Positions 15,385-24,398 of a DNA stretch of 64,000 nucleotides are shown here, piece after piece. Position 1 is the stretch's first letter; each line of letters begins with the position of its first letter. The notes beneath the pieces are model-generated. The model was not told where the DNA came from. It ran no database searches and worked only from the letters and a program-made list of their open reading frames with translations. The stretch comes from a candidate division Zixibacteria bacterium SM23_81 (lineage in GTDB: Bacteria > SM23-81). The stretch is from NCBI GenBank assembly GCA_001304015.1, contig LJUY01000005.1:24072-88071 (forward strand). The letters are read 5' to 3'. Made by a program: the position numbers and the translations under genes.

Positions 15385-16869
15385 TCAGTGGGAGTACGGT
15401 GCGCCCTGAAACTTTGAATCCTTTCTTTTCGCCTCTCCTACGACCTCATCGCGCAACACCTGGTCATCATACCCAGGCATAATGGCGCGGCTGCCCTCCT
15501 CCATCAGATAGGCACCTACTCCCGAGACGGTCAGCACGTCGCCCTCCCTCACCGAATCCAGGTCGATTCCCGTCTCGCTTCGGACCAACACCACAACAGC
15601 TCCCGATCCATCGTCCAGATGCAAGCGGGTCCAGCTTTCGTCCTCCAAGGCGAATACAACCTTGCCCCGGACGCTGATCAGGGTGTTGTCCCACCGGGAG
15701 TCCTTGGCCTCTCCGGTGGACAGGACTTGAGGGGATGGCGATGGATGGCCCCTCTCCAGCACCGTCACCGATGGCCCGATGATCTCTTTGAGACCATGGT
15801 AGTCCTGGGCCATCCCCTCCACCCTGACCAAGTCACCGCGCGAGATGCCCTCCTGGAGGCGATGGTCAAAAAGCAGGATGCCCCGGCCGGACTGATCTTG
15901 AATGTAGACCTTCATACGCTGGTCATCGAGAACGCCGCTTCCCATGGTCACCACGCCTTGTACCGTGACCAGATCGAAAGTTTCGGGACCGGGCTCCAGA
16001 TTTGCGATGACCTCGACCTCGGCGGGCGGTGGAAACTCCGGCTGGCCGGCATCGACCCAGGCCGTATACCATAGATCGGCCAGAACTCTGGCCGACTGGC
16101 CCAACTGGCCGATAGTGAAGGGGCCCGTCTTCTCCCACATGATTCGGTAGTATTCCGCGCTATAGGTCGGAGACCGCTTCCTGGCCTGGCGATCCGCGTT
16201 CAGAATGCTATCTACATACATCCAGGTGCCTGGGATCGTGGCGAAGATGTGTTCCAGGGGATCCTCGATATAAACGGCCAGACTGGAATCGGGCCTCAAC
16301 TGGGCCAGGTACCTCTCCACCATGTGTATCTCGTAACGTAGATGGACTCCATCGTGACCAGTGAGCTGGCCATCGTAGTTCGCGGTGGTATGAAGGGGCT
16401 GGTGACAGTCGGCCACATAGTGGCCCAGATCTGCCGCCAGGAGGACAGCCTGACTCCATTCGCCCCCGGCCATGACCACGCTCAGGCTTTCGGTGACACC
16501 GGCTATTGTCCAGGGTACTACCCCATTTCCATAGACGTCAAGATGATGACTGTGTTGAGCCCGAAGAGAATCCAGGTCGTGGGAGAGAGACCCTGCGTAA
16601 AACTCGGGATAATTGTCGATGTCGATCCAGTGACGGGGACCTTCAAGAGGATCGGTGGCTTTGCGAGCATCTGCATCGCTCGCATGAGCAGCGATGATCC
16701 TAGACCAGCGTTCGAAGCCGGCCATCTCCATGGGTAGATGCTGGAACGCCTTTTCGTTCACCCAGCGATGGACCCGACCACCCCAGGCCCAACTCACTGC
16801 CGGCAAGGAAAAGATCACAACAGAAATTACGGCCGCCCAGTAGGACCGCCTGCTCCGCGAAGCCGTCAT
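15385..16869 (-). CDS. Secreted S1/P1-type zinc nuclease with C-terminal OB-fold domains
   Basis: 494 residues from the ATG at 16869; a GTG four codons upstream is the alternative. Signal peptide with Arg-rich start and hydrophobic core ending VSWA, then W29-GGRVH. In S1/P1 nucleases the mature N-terminal Trp and the following His bind zinc, so cleavage before W29 fits. Other ligands are in LGHYVADCHQPLHTT and GHDGVHLRYE. The second half (about residues 290-480) has two OB-like segments (VQGVVTMGSG...KVYIQDQSGRG and VRGKVV...LHLDDGSGAVV) that could bind single-stranded nucleic acid. Predicted periplasmic or exported phosphodiesterase. Its place between selB and selC has no obvious reason. Confidence 0.78.
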   Translation of the reverse strand: MTASRSRRSYWAAVISVVIFSLPAVSWAWGGRVHRWVNEKAFQHLPMEMAGFERWSRIIAAHASDADARKATDPLEGPRHWIDIDNYPEFYAGSLSHDLDSLRAQHSHHLDVYGNGVVPWTIAGVTESLSVVMAGGEWSQAVLLAADLGHYVADCHQPLHTTANYDGQLTGHDGVHLRYEIHMVERYLAQLRPDSSLAVYIEDPLEHIFATIPGTWMYVDSILNADRQARKRSPTYSAEYYRIMWEKTGPFTIGQLGQSARVLADLWYTAWVDAGQPEFPPPAEVEVIANLEPGPETFDLVTVQGVVTMGSGVLDDQRMKVYIQDQSGRGILLFDHRLQEGISRGDLVRVEGMAQDYHGLKEIIGPSVTVLERGHPSPSPQVLSTGEAKDSRWDNTLISVRGKVVFALEDESWTRLHLDDGSGAVVVLVRSETGIDLDSVREGDVLTVSGVGAYLMEEGSRAIMPGYDDQVLRDEVVGEAKRKDSKFQGAPYSH

Positions 16870-16921
16870 GGTAAGTCTCACTGAAAGTCAGGAAATCAGC
16901 TGGCTGACCAATTCTTGTTCG

Positions 16922-18793
16922 CTAATCCTTCACCAGCTCTCTATTGTTCCCGATCCTCTTGGTAAAGCCAATCTGATCCAGATATTCCGCCAGAGGCACG
17001 GCGAACTTCCGGGATGTCCCCCAAAGCTCCCGCATCTCGCTGAGCCGCATGCGACCCTGTCGGGACATCTCCTCCCGAATAAGATGCTTCGCCTCCTCCA
17101 GGACAGAACGATGCAGGTATATCTCCTTGGTGAGCCCCACCAGAATCCCCTGTTTAGCCAGAGCGTAGAAGACCTTAGAATCATATTCCGCCAGGAGTTC
17201 TTCCCTTGTGGGGGGATTGAACTTTCGTTCCAGGAATAGCGTCTCGATCCTCTCCCGCTCCCGATCTTGCTCCGGGGAGAAACGGATCTCCCGACCCCTC
17301 TGGCGTACCTCATCACCAGAAACCTCCACCTGGTCGAGGACCGAGAGAACCTCCTCAACGAGCTGCCCTGGGCATTGAATTTTGCCCTTCAACTCCTCTT
17401 TAGACATCCCTGTTTTAAGAGGGTGGCGGTGATGAAATTCCTGGATCTGAGACAGAATTTCACCCTGCATGCCCTCCAGAGCGTCTGATCCCATCAAAAA
17501 GGGGCCTAACACCCTAAGATGACCTTGTTTCTGCATTTGCGAAACGGTTGCATTCAAGCGTTCATCTGGCAGTCGCAAATTTCTCTTCATGTCCTCGACC
17601 AGCACGGGCCCGCGGGACAGGTCAGAAAGGAGAATTTTAGTCAGATCCCCTCCTGCCCTGGCCTCAAGGCTTTGTAGAATCGAGCCATCAAAACGTCTGT
17701 GCTTCTGGGGCTGGGGATCCAATATCGTTCCTCCGCCGAGGAGGGTTTGAGGAGAATAGGCTCGCAGGACAAAGCGATCACCGTACCAGGCCACAGTCGG
17801 GGTTTCCAGCCGTAGCTGAGCATAGACCTCCTGGCCGCTCTGAGCCTCTTTCGCAGAGAGAATGACCAGCCTGGCCAGAACTTCGGCGCTGCCCAGGTAC
17901 AGGCGTACCCGAGCCCAATCTCTTACCACAAGTTCCTGACCCACAACTTCGAGCTTGACATCCAGCCGCAGGGTGGGCTCGAAGGCACCCTCTGTGGATA
18001 TGACCTCCCCGCGTTGTAGCTCGCTTTTGCCTGCACCCACCAGGTTGAGTGCCACCCGATGGCCGGCCACAACTCGGCGCATCAGCTGATGATGAACATG
18101 AAGTTGCCGGATCCTAGCCTTTAGCTTTTCAGGGTAAACCACCACCTCGTCGCCTTGAGAGAGCGTCCCGTAGGTCAGGCTACCAGTGACAACCGTGCCG
18201 ATGCCCTGAAGAATGAAAACCCGGTCGACCAGTAACCGAGGAAGATTGCCCACCTCTCGAGTTGGCAAGGCGACGATGATACTGTCCAGGAGGGCTATCA
18301 GCTCTTCCAAGCCAGTCCCGGTGACAGGTGAGACTTTCAGGATCGGGCTGCCCTCCAGATATGTCCCCCGCAGGAGATCTTGAATCTCCTCCACCACCAA
18401 GTCGGCCAGCTCCGCATCCACAGCGTCCACCTTGCTGACCACCGCCACTAGTTTGGGAATGCCCAGAAGGCGAAGGATCTCTAAGTGCTCCTGCGTTTGC
18501 GGCATGAGGCCCTCGTCGGCGGCCACCACCAGGAGAGCCAGGTCAATGCCGCCCACACCAGCCAGCATATTCTTCATAAATCGCTGGTGCCCGGGAACAT
18601 CGACAATGCCCACCCGGCCAGCCTGGGGTAGATCCAGGGAGGCGAAACCCAGATCGATGGTCAACCCCCGCCTCTTCTCCTCAGCTAGCCGGTCAGTATC
18701 TACGCCGGTGAGGGCTTTGATCAGCTCCGTTTTACCGTGGTCCACGTGACCCGCTGTGCCCACAATAACGCCAGGATGCTCCGCTTTTTCCAT
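16922..18793 (-). CDS. selB: Selenocysteine-specific elongation factor SelB
   Basis: 623 residues. GTPase that carries Sec-tRNA to UGA codons next to a SECIS hairpin. EF-Tu-like G domain: G1 [12 protein letters not shown] at 12-23, [10 protein letters not shown]3 [13 protein letters not shown], and G4 SKVD. Two beta-barrel domains follow. The C-terminal 250 residues or so have the winged-helix repeats that bind the mRNA hairpin ([20 protein letters not shown] near the end is typical of the last one). ATG at 18793 preceded by AGGA; selA ends 20 bases upstream, so selA-selB form an operon. A full-length C-terminus means that hairpin-dependent Sec insertion should work. Confidence 0.96.
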   Translation of the reverse strand: MEKAEHPGVIVGTAGHVDHGKTELIKALTGVDTDRLAEEKRRGLTIDLGFASLDLPQAGRVGIVDVPGHQRFMKNMLAGVGGIDLALLVVAADEGLMPQTQEHLEILRLLGIPKLVAVVSKVDAVDAELADLVVEEIQDLLRGTYLEGSPILKVSPVTGTGLEELIALLDSIIVALPTREVGNLPRLLVDRVFILQGIGTVVTGSLTYGTLSQGDEVVVYPEKLKARIRQLHVHHQLMRRVVAGHRVALNLVGAGKSELQRGEVISTEGAFEPTLRLDVKLEVVGQELVVRDWARVRLYLGSAEVLARLVILSAKEAQSGQEVYAQLRLETPTVAWYGDRFVLRAYSPQTLLGGGTILDPQPQKHRRFDGSILQSLEARAGGDLTKILLSDLSRGPVLVEDMKRNLRLPDERLNATVSQMQKQGHLRVLGPFLMGSDALEGMQGEILSQIQEFHHRHPLKTGMSKEELKGKIQCPGQLVEEVLSVLDQVEVSGDEVRQRGREIRFSPEQDRERERIETLFLERKFNPPTREELLAEYDSKVFYALAKQGILVGLTKEIYLHRSVLEEAKHLIREEMSRQGRMRLSEMRELWGTSRKFAVPLAEYLDQIGFTKRIGNNRELVKD

Positions 18794-18813
18794 ATCGAAT
18801 TCCTCGCTCCGCC

Positions 18814-20226
18814 TCAGACCGCTCGAATCTCCTCACACAGTCGGACCACGATGCGCTGCAGGCTGGCCAGCTCCCCGGGCATCACTGTTCTCAGGTCCAA
18901 CAAGAGCCGATTGCCGGCAATCCTGCTCAGCACCGGGGGGTCACTCATCCTCAGCCTCTGCGCCATCTGGGTAGGAGAAAGAGCCCTGGCACGCAAGCCG
19001 ATCAAGCAGGTGGGCACCTGAGCTCCGGGATAGGAACCCCCCCCCACCGCCGAGAATCCATCCACCAGCTTAGCCTCCAGATCATCCCCCGACAGGGGCC
19101 GCACCTTGCCCAACAAGCGCTTTGCCCGGCGCCGGACCTCGGCAACAGGTTGCAGGATCATCTTCAGATGGGGCAATCTCGCTGCGGGCTCGTCGGCATA
19201 AGCGTAGAGTCGCAGAACTGCCTCCAGGGCAGTCAAGGTGAGCTTCCCCACCCGGATGGCCCGGGCGAGGGGATTTCTTCGTAGCCGAGTGATGAGCCTC
19301 TGGCGTCCCAGAATGATGCCACACTGAGGTCCCCCCAGAAGTTTATCGCCGCTGAAGGTGATCAGATCAACCCCGGACCTTACCGCCTCCACCACAGTAG
19401 GCTCGTCCCCTAGCTCGCTTTCCTCCAGGCCCGCCAGAAGGCCGCTGCCCAGATCCTCAACGGTCAGCAGGCGCCGCCTTCTTCCCAGCTGGACCAACTC
19501 TTGAAGGGACGGTCGCGCGGTGAAGCCCACCACCATGTAATTTGATGTGTGGCTGCGAAACAGCATGGCGGTCCTCTCAGTGACGGCCCCCTTATAGTCC
19601 TCGAGATAGGTCCTGTTAGTAGTGCCCACCTCAACCAGCTCAGCCTCGCTGCTGGCCATCACCTCGGGGAGGCGGAAAGAACCCCCGATCTCGATGAGTT
19701 CCCCCCGGGAGACGATCACCTCCCGCCCCTTAGCGAAGGTGTTTAACACCAGGAGCACGGCGGCGGCGTTGTTATTGACCACCATGGCGGATGGCGCCCC
19801 AGTGAGCTTGGTGACCAAGCCCTCCACGTGGACCATCCTGTGCCCCCGAGTTCCCGGCTTCAGCTCCGTCTCCAAATTGCAGTAGCCAGCGGCGACTCGA
19901 CTCAAGGCCTGAACGACCTCTTCGGCCAAGGGAGCTCGTCCCAGATTGGTGTTCAGAATTACCCCTGTGGCATTGATCACCGGCCGTAGACTATTTCTGG
20001 CCATGTCATTTAACAACAGCTCTACCTGATCGAGAAAGGCCGCACGGGAGACTCCACAGGAAGGTTCTGTCCCCTGGCGGAGGAGATTTCGCCACTGGTT
20101 TACTACCCGACGCATGGCTTCAGCCAGCAACTTTCGTGGGAATTGACCGAAGCGCTCCCTCACGGAGCGGTCGTCTAAAAATGCTCCAATGGAGGGTAAA
20201 TCTCGAAGGGAAATGGAAGAGGACAC
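18814..20226 (-). CDS. selA: L-seryl-tRNA(Sec) selenium transferase SelA
   Basis: 470 residues from a GTG with AGGAG six bases upstream. PLP enzyme that converts Ser-tRNA-Sec to Sec-tRNA-Sec using selenophosphate. The PLP lysine is K295 in DLITFSGDKLLGGPQCG, the same number as in E. coli. Further motifs are RPVINATGVILNTNLGRAPL near residue 85 and the glycine-rich NNNAAAVLLVLN at about 151. The first 70 residues form the N-terminal tRNA-binding region. First gene of selA-selB, separated from the upstream gene by a strong terminator. Confidence 0.97.
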   Translation of the reverse strand: MSSSISLRDLPSIGAFLDDRSVRERFGQFPRKLLAEAMRRVVNQWRNLLRQGTEPSCGVSRAAFLDQVELLLNDMARNSLRPVINATGVILNTNLGRAPLAEEVVQALSRVAAGYCNLETELKPGTRGHRMVHVEGLVTKLTGAPSAMVVNNNAAAVLLVLNTFAKGREVIVSRGELIEIGGSFRLPEVMASSEAELVEVGTTNRTYLEDYKGAVTERTAMLFRSHTSNYMVVGFTARPSLQELVQLGRRRRLLTVEDLGSGLLAGLEESELGDEPTVVEAVRSGVDLITFSGDKLLGGPQCGIILGRQRLITRLRRNPLARAIRVGKLTLTALEAVLRLYAYADEPAARLPHLKMILQPVAEVRRRAKRLLGKVRPLSGDDLEAKLVDGFSAVGGGSYPGAQVPTCLIGLRARALSPTQMAQRLRMSDPPVLSRIAGNRLLLDLRTVMPGELASLQRIVVRLCEEIRAV

Positions 20227-20292
20227 GACTCACTCCTGTTTTTGATAGCCACGCCAGATCTCGCCCACTGCCCAATTCATGGAGACCCTAAC

Positions 20293-20338
20293 AAAAAAAC
20301 GTCCCCACCAGAGACGTGCTCGTCTCCTCTGGGGACGT
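20293..20338 (-). terminator. Rho-independent terminator after the phosphatase-fold selenoprotein gene
   Basis: Long stem ACGTCCCCA ... TGGGGACGT (20338-20299) with an inner GAGACG/CGTCTC stem, followed on the minus strand by seven T (20299-20293). It lies 75 bases after the stop of the gene at 20414 and separates the Hdr operon side from selA-selB. Confidence 0.85.
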
Positions 20339-20413
20339 CTAAAACACGGCTTAAAAGTCTCCCCTGCTTGATATACGGAAGGCAGACGCTACCTTTCCCA
20401 GATCGCGTGGGGA

Positions 20414-21409
20414 TCATTCCCTTTTGGCTTTTCTCCGCGTTGGGTAGAGTTCCTGGAGCGCCGTCTTGTATTCTATCACCAATTGACCGAGCTCCTCGTC
20501 GTCTGCCACATTCTGATCCAAAAGGGTCCATTGCACCTGATGAGATGTCACCATGTTTTGGTCATCCAGGATCAACTCGATGTCGCCCAGCTCGTTGTCG
20601 GAGACCGCCGGCAGCACGAATATGGTCCCGTCGACCTCTTCGGTATGCTTTCCTTTGGCACCCTTGCCGAAAAAGAAGAGGTCAATGCCGCTCACATTTT
20701 GGGCCACTCGTGTGGCCTGTCTGAGGTCAAGATCTGAGATGATAATCACCACGTCGCATCTTTTTCTCAGCCTCTCAACGGTGGTCTGAAGCACATCCTC
20801 TGGCTTGGCGATGATCATATCCCTGGAGATTTGTGAGCCCTTGGGACCCCCACGTATCTCGTCGACTAAACCTATGATGGCCACTTTAATGCCCCCCCTC
20901 TTAAATCCCAAAAAGCTGGATGAGCCTACTCTTTTAATCACATAGGGGGGCACCAGCAGTTGATTCCCGTTCTTCTTATAGAGGTTGCTGGAAATCAGAG
21001 GAAGACGTTCTCTGTCCCTCATTTCAAGTATCTGGCCAGAGCCCAGAAGAATCTCCTCCCGGGCCAAGTTAATGGCATCATATCCCATGAGGGCCATGGC
21101 TTTGGCCAGGTATTTGGCCTTCAGTTCATTGGTCGAGCCCTTGCCCTGCGCAAAGTTACCGATGTCCACGATCAGGTGGGGAGCTCCTCTGTCAAGCTTC
21201 TCATTAATCACCGTGGCTCTCCGAGCCACGCCGCCATAGCGACAGCCCCGTCACCCGCTGGGTTCCATCCGGCCGCTGACATTGCCGGTGAACAGCACGT
21301 GCAAACTCATAGGATCTCGAGCCTGTGCCACCGATACGCACAAAATCAGCACTCCAGCTGCCAACAAGATCGTTAATAACTCTTTTCGTCCGAATAAGTT
21401 TCCTAACAT
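20414..21409 (-). CDS. Secreted UshA/5'-nucleotidase-fold selenoprotein (UGA = Sec53)
   Basis: 331 residues if the TGA at 21253-21251 is read as selenocysteine. From the ATG at 21409 (AGGGGGTGA upstream) there is a signal peptide (MLGNLFGRKE, then a hydrophobic core to about A30). The segment TGNVSGRMEPSG-U-RGCRYGGVARR follows. It lines up with the EPCGC...GGLARR segment of one branch of metallophosphatase/5'-nucleotidase-like proteins: Sec takes the place of the second Cys, with the same spacing to GG. U53-R-G-C56 is a Sec-x-x-Cys pair. The usual metal motifs look altered: DxH is NVS, GDxxQG is GNFAQG, and GNHE is AREE. It is therefore probably not a normal phosphatase, and a redox role is my inference. 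A perfect 8-bp stem follows the UGA. Without recoding, the protein would lose its signal peptide. It lies between the HdrA-side genes and selA. Confidence 0.82.
21212..21253 (-). promoter_or_regulatory. SECIS-like stem-loop after the phosphatase-fold gene's UGA
   Basis: UGA at 21253-21251, 20 bases, then a perfect 8-bp stem CGTGGCTC / GGA loop / GAGCCACG (21230-21212). Same layout as the HdrA element. Confidence 0.7.
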
Positions 21410-21512
21410 GGGAGTATCACCCCCTAGGAGGTTTATGAAAATCGATCAGCCATTTTCAGCCATTGAATAAACAGAGGCCCCACCCTGCCCAGAAGGAGAC
21501 CCGCTGATGTTA

Positions 21513-21656
21513 TCATGAGTCCTTTTTCTCCTTCAGACGCCTCACACTATTGCTGTCGCACTTTGGACAGGCCCTCTCCTCTGCGACCTTAGGAGTATAT
21601 GGAGCCGTGAACCCGTGGCCACATCGTAGACATTTAAATTTGGCTTCCTCTGCCAT
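21513..21656 (-). CDS. Small zinc-ribbon protein
   Basis: 47 residues from the ATG at 21656, with GAGGTG a few bases upstream: MAEEAKFKCLRCGHGF, then a charged linker, then ACPKCDSNSVRRLKEKKDS. The two CxxC pairs form a rubredoxin/FmdB-like zinc ribbon. It lies 20 bases after hdrA and so is likely co-transcribed with it. Similar tiny ribbon proteins are often found next to redox operons but their job is unknown; metal binding or protein contact is the only safe inference. 21410-21512 holds no gene. Confidence 0.75.
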   Translation of the reverse strand: MAEEAKFKCLRCGHGFTAPYTPKVAEERACPKCDSNSVRRLKEKKDS

Positions 21657-21676
21657 GATTCACCTCGCAAGGAATA

Positions 21677-24139
21677 TCAGGCCACGGCCTCTGCCTTAGC
21701 CTTGACCTTTTTGGTTCTCTTCTTCAACATATCTTCTGTGATGACTCTCTTGGTGTGCTCGATTTCTTTTGCTGTGACGGCTTCTCTTAACTGCTCGACC
21801 TCGCGCATCACCCGAGCCCACTTCTGGCCCTCGGCCGCCGAGACCCAGTCCAGCTGGAGGCGCTCCGGGCGGATGCCCAGGGATTCCAGTTTGTCCCACA
21901 GCTTCTCGATTCTCTTCTGTGTCCAAGTGACAGCGTTAATGTAGTGACAGTCGGTGAAGTGACAGCCGCTCACCAAGACTATTGGAGCGCCCAGTTTAAA
22001 AGCCTTTAGGATGAACCTCTCATCTACCCGACCACTGCACATGGTGCGAATGAGCCGGGCGTTGGGCGGGTACTGCAGCCGAGAGGTGCCGGCCAGATCG
22101 GCGCCGGGATAGGAGCACCAGTTGCAGGCGAAGGCGACGATCTTGTCCTGGGCATTCTCGGCCAGGATGGCCTCGATCTGGGCCATAATCTGCTCATCGG
22201 TGAAATGCCGCATGGTGATGGCCCCGAAAGGACATTCCGCGGAGCAGGTCCCGCAGCCAGCACAGGCGGCCTCCACCACCACGGCGGGGGTCTTCTTCTT
22301 GGTGTCCACATAGATGGCGTTATAGGGACAGACCCGGGCGCAGATCCCGCAGCTGGTGCACAGCTCGGGGTCAACCATTGAGGTGATGGCCTCCACCGTC
22401 ACCTCCCCGGATCTCATCAGCCGGTTGGCCCTGGCAGCGGCTGCCCCGGCTTGGGTGACTGAATCCTTTATGTCTTTAGGTCCCTCTGCACACCCGGCGA
22501 AGAAAATCCCCTGGGTGGCCGCATCCACTGGCTTCAACTTGGGATGAGCCTCCAGAAAGAAACCGTCGGCGCTGCGTTGCAGCGTAAGCTGCTGCTGCGT
22601 GTTGTCCATATCCCCAGGAGGAACCACTCCAATGGACAGAATGACCATGTCCACCTCATGCTTCTTTAGCTCACTTGTGGTGGTGTCCTCCGCGGTGAGG
22701 ATCAGGTTTTTCGTCTTTGGGTCCTCGTAGATATCCCCGGGGATGCCCCGGATGTACTGTACCCCGGCGGCCATACTGCGCTTGTACAGGTCCTCGAAAC
22801 CCTTGCCAAAGGCGCGAATGTCCATGTAGAAGACCTTGCACTGGACCTCCGGCCAATGGTCCTTGATGAGCAGCGTGTCCTTGATGGTGTTCATGCAACA
22901 GATGTTGCTGCAGTACGGGTTACCTCTCTTCTCGCATCTGGAACCGACACACTGGATGAAGGCCACAGTCTTGGGCTGTTTCCTGTCTGTGAGCCTGATG
23001 AGGTGCCCCTCGGTGGGTCCTCCCGAGTTGATCAGCCGCTCGAACTCCAACGAGGTGATGACGTTTTCGTACTGTGTGTAGCCGAACTCATCGAGCTCCG
23101 TGGGATCATACACCTCCATGCCGGTAGCCACGATGATGGTGCCCACCTCCAGCTCGATCTCCTTATCCTGATCGTCATAGTCGATGCACCGCTTCTCGCA
23201 GGCCTCCAGACACTTGCCGCAGGCGATGGGCTCATTGCCCAGACAGTCCTCCATGTTCAGGACGAAGGCGGCGGGAACCGCCTGGGGAAATTCCTGATAG
23301 ATGGCCTTGCGGGTGGACAGGCCCAGGTTGAATTCATCCGGCTTGACCACGGGGCAGACCTCCAGGCAATCTGCGCAGGCGGTGCATTCCTTCTCGTCCA
23401 CATACCGTGCTTTTTTCAGGACTGTTACCTTGAAATTCCCCACATAACCGTCCACCCTCTGGACTTCACTCAGGGTCAGGAGCTCTATGTTCGGATGCCG
23501 ACCGGCATCCGCCATCTTGGGTCCCAGAATTCATATAGAGCAGTCCATGGTGGGATAGGTCTTGTCGATCTGAGCCATGATCCCACCGATGGACGGCTGT
23601 TTTTCCACGAGATAGATGTGATAGCCCGCGTCGGCCAAGTCCAAGGCCGCCTGAATGCCGGCCACCCCTCCCCCGATGACCATAGTTTTCTGAATCACCG
23701 GGACCTTGGTCTCCATCTGCGGCTCAAGGAGTTTGGCCCTCGCTGCAGCCATGGCCACCAGATCCATGGCCTTTTGGGTGGCCTTCTTGGGCTCATTGAT
23801 ATGCACCCAGCTGCAGTGTTCCCGGAGGTTAGCCATCTCCATGAGGTACGGATTGAGTCCGGCCTCCTGTACTGCCGCCCGAAAGGTGGGCTCGTGCATT
23901 TTGGGGGTACAGGAGGCCACCACCACTCGGTTCAGGTTGTGCTCGGCGATGGCATCCTTGATGGTCTGCTGCCCGGGCTCCGAACAGGTGTACTTCTGAA
24001 AGTCGGAGTAGACCACATTGGGCAATTCCTCGGCGAATTTGGCCACATCTTCGCACTCCACTGTGCCAGCTATGTTCAGCCCGCACTGACAGACGAAAAC
24101 GCCAATCCTGATCTCCTCTGGGGAGCTTTTGTTGGCCAT
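21677..24139 (-). CDS. hdrA: HdrA-MvhD fusion, selenoprotein (UGA = Sec203)
   Basis: 820 residues if the TGA at 23533-23531 is read as Sec. The frames on both sides are in phase and together make one uninterrupted HdrA. ATG at 24139 with AAGGAGG nine bases upstream. N-terminal [16 protein letters not shown] motif [13 protein letters not shown] (154-166), then [18 protein letters not shown]. HdrA proteins have Cys or, in Methanococcales, Sec at this position. Inserted Fe-S motifs lie at about 252-262 and 299-318, a double [4Fe-4S] ferredoxin at about 594-638, and a C-terminal MvhD-like [2Fe-2S] domain ([13 protein letters not shown] ... GCHFTDCHY) from about 666. HdrA carries the bifurcating flavin of heterodisulfide reductases. 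Encoded after hdrCB and the NuoEF-like module. Confidence 0.93.
23492..23533 (-). promoter_or_regulatory. SECIS-like stem-loop after the hdrA UGA
   Basis: UGA at 23533-23531, 19 bases, then a perfect 8-bp stem CGGATGCC / GGTC loop / GGCATCCG (23511-23492). The GGUC loop resembles the GGUCU loop of E. coli fdhF. Confidence 0.75.
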
Positions 24140-24180
24140 AGCGTTACTCCTCCTTATTTTTTTCACTGTATTTTTGCTAA

Positions 24181-24345
24181 ATTCGTGGTTTCCTTATCGA
24201 CGCTCGTTTATGGGTATCGAAGCTGGTAACGTTTATCGTGGATCTTCTATCGTGAATCGTAAAAGCTAAAAATCCCAACCTGCCAACTGCCACTGCCAAC
24301 TGTCACTGTCATTTCTATTGCCATTGCCATAGCCATTATTCATAA
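24181..24345 (-). repeat. Degenerate intergenic repeat between hdrCB and hdrA
   Basis: Same element type as 6281-6662. 24215-24257 repeats TCGAAGCTGGTAACG and the following GTGG-x-TC spacing. GAATCGTAAAAGCTAAAA (24254-24271) matches GAATCGCAAAGGCTAAAA near 43990. Short tandem words follow: CTGCCAACTGCCACTGCCAA, then TGCCATTGCCATAGCCATTA. No gene is visible in 24140-24398. Confidence 0.6.
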
Positions 24346-24398
24346 TTCGAGTTTCGCTACGATCAATCCAACCTGGAAACCGTCGTTAGAGCAACGGG

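Noticed and set aside
23513-23533. HdrA as two separate genes, or a frameshifted pseudogene
   Set aside because: Both halves are in the same phase, the UGA falls on a conserved Cys position, a stem-loop follows, and the full Sec machinery is nearby.
22856-24229. Long plus-strand open frame (457 codons) opposite hdrA
   Set aside because: Shadow of the HdrA reading frame; composition biased and no family similarity.
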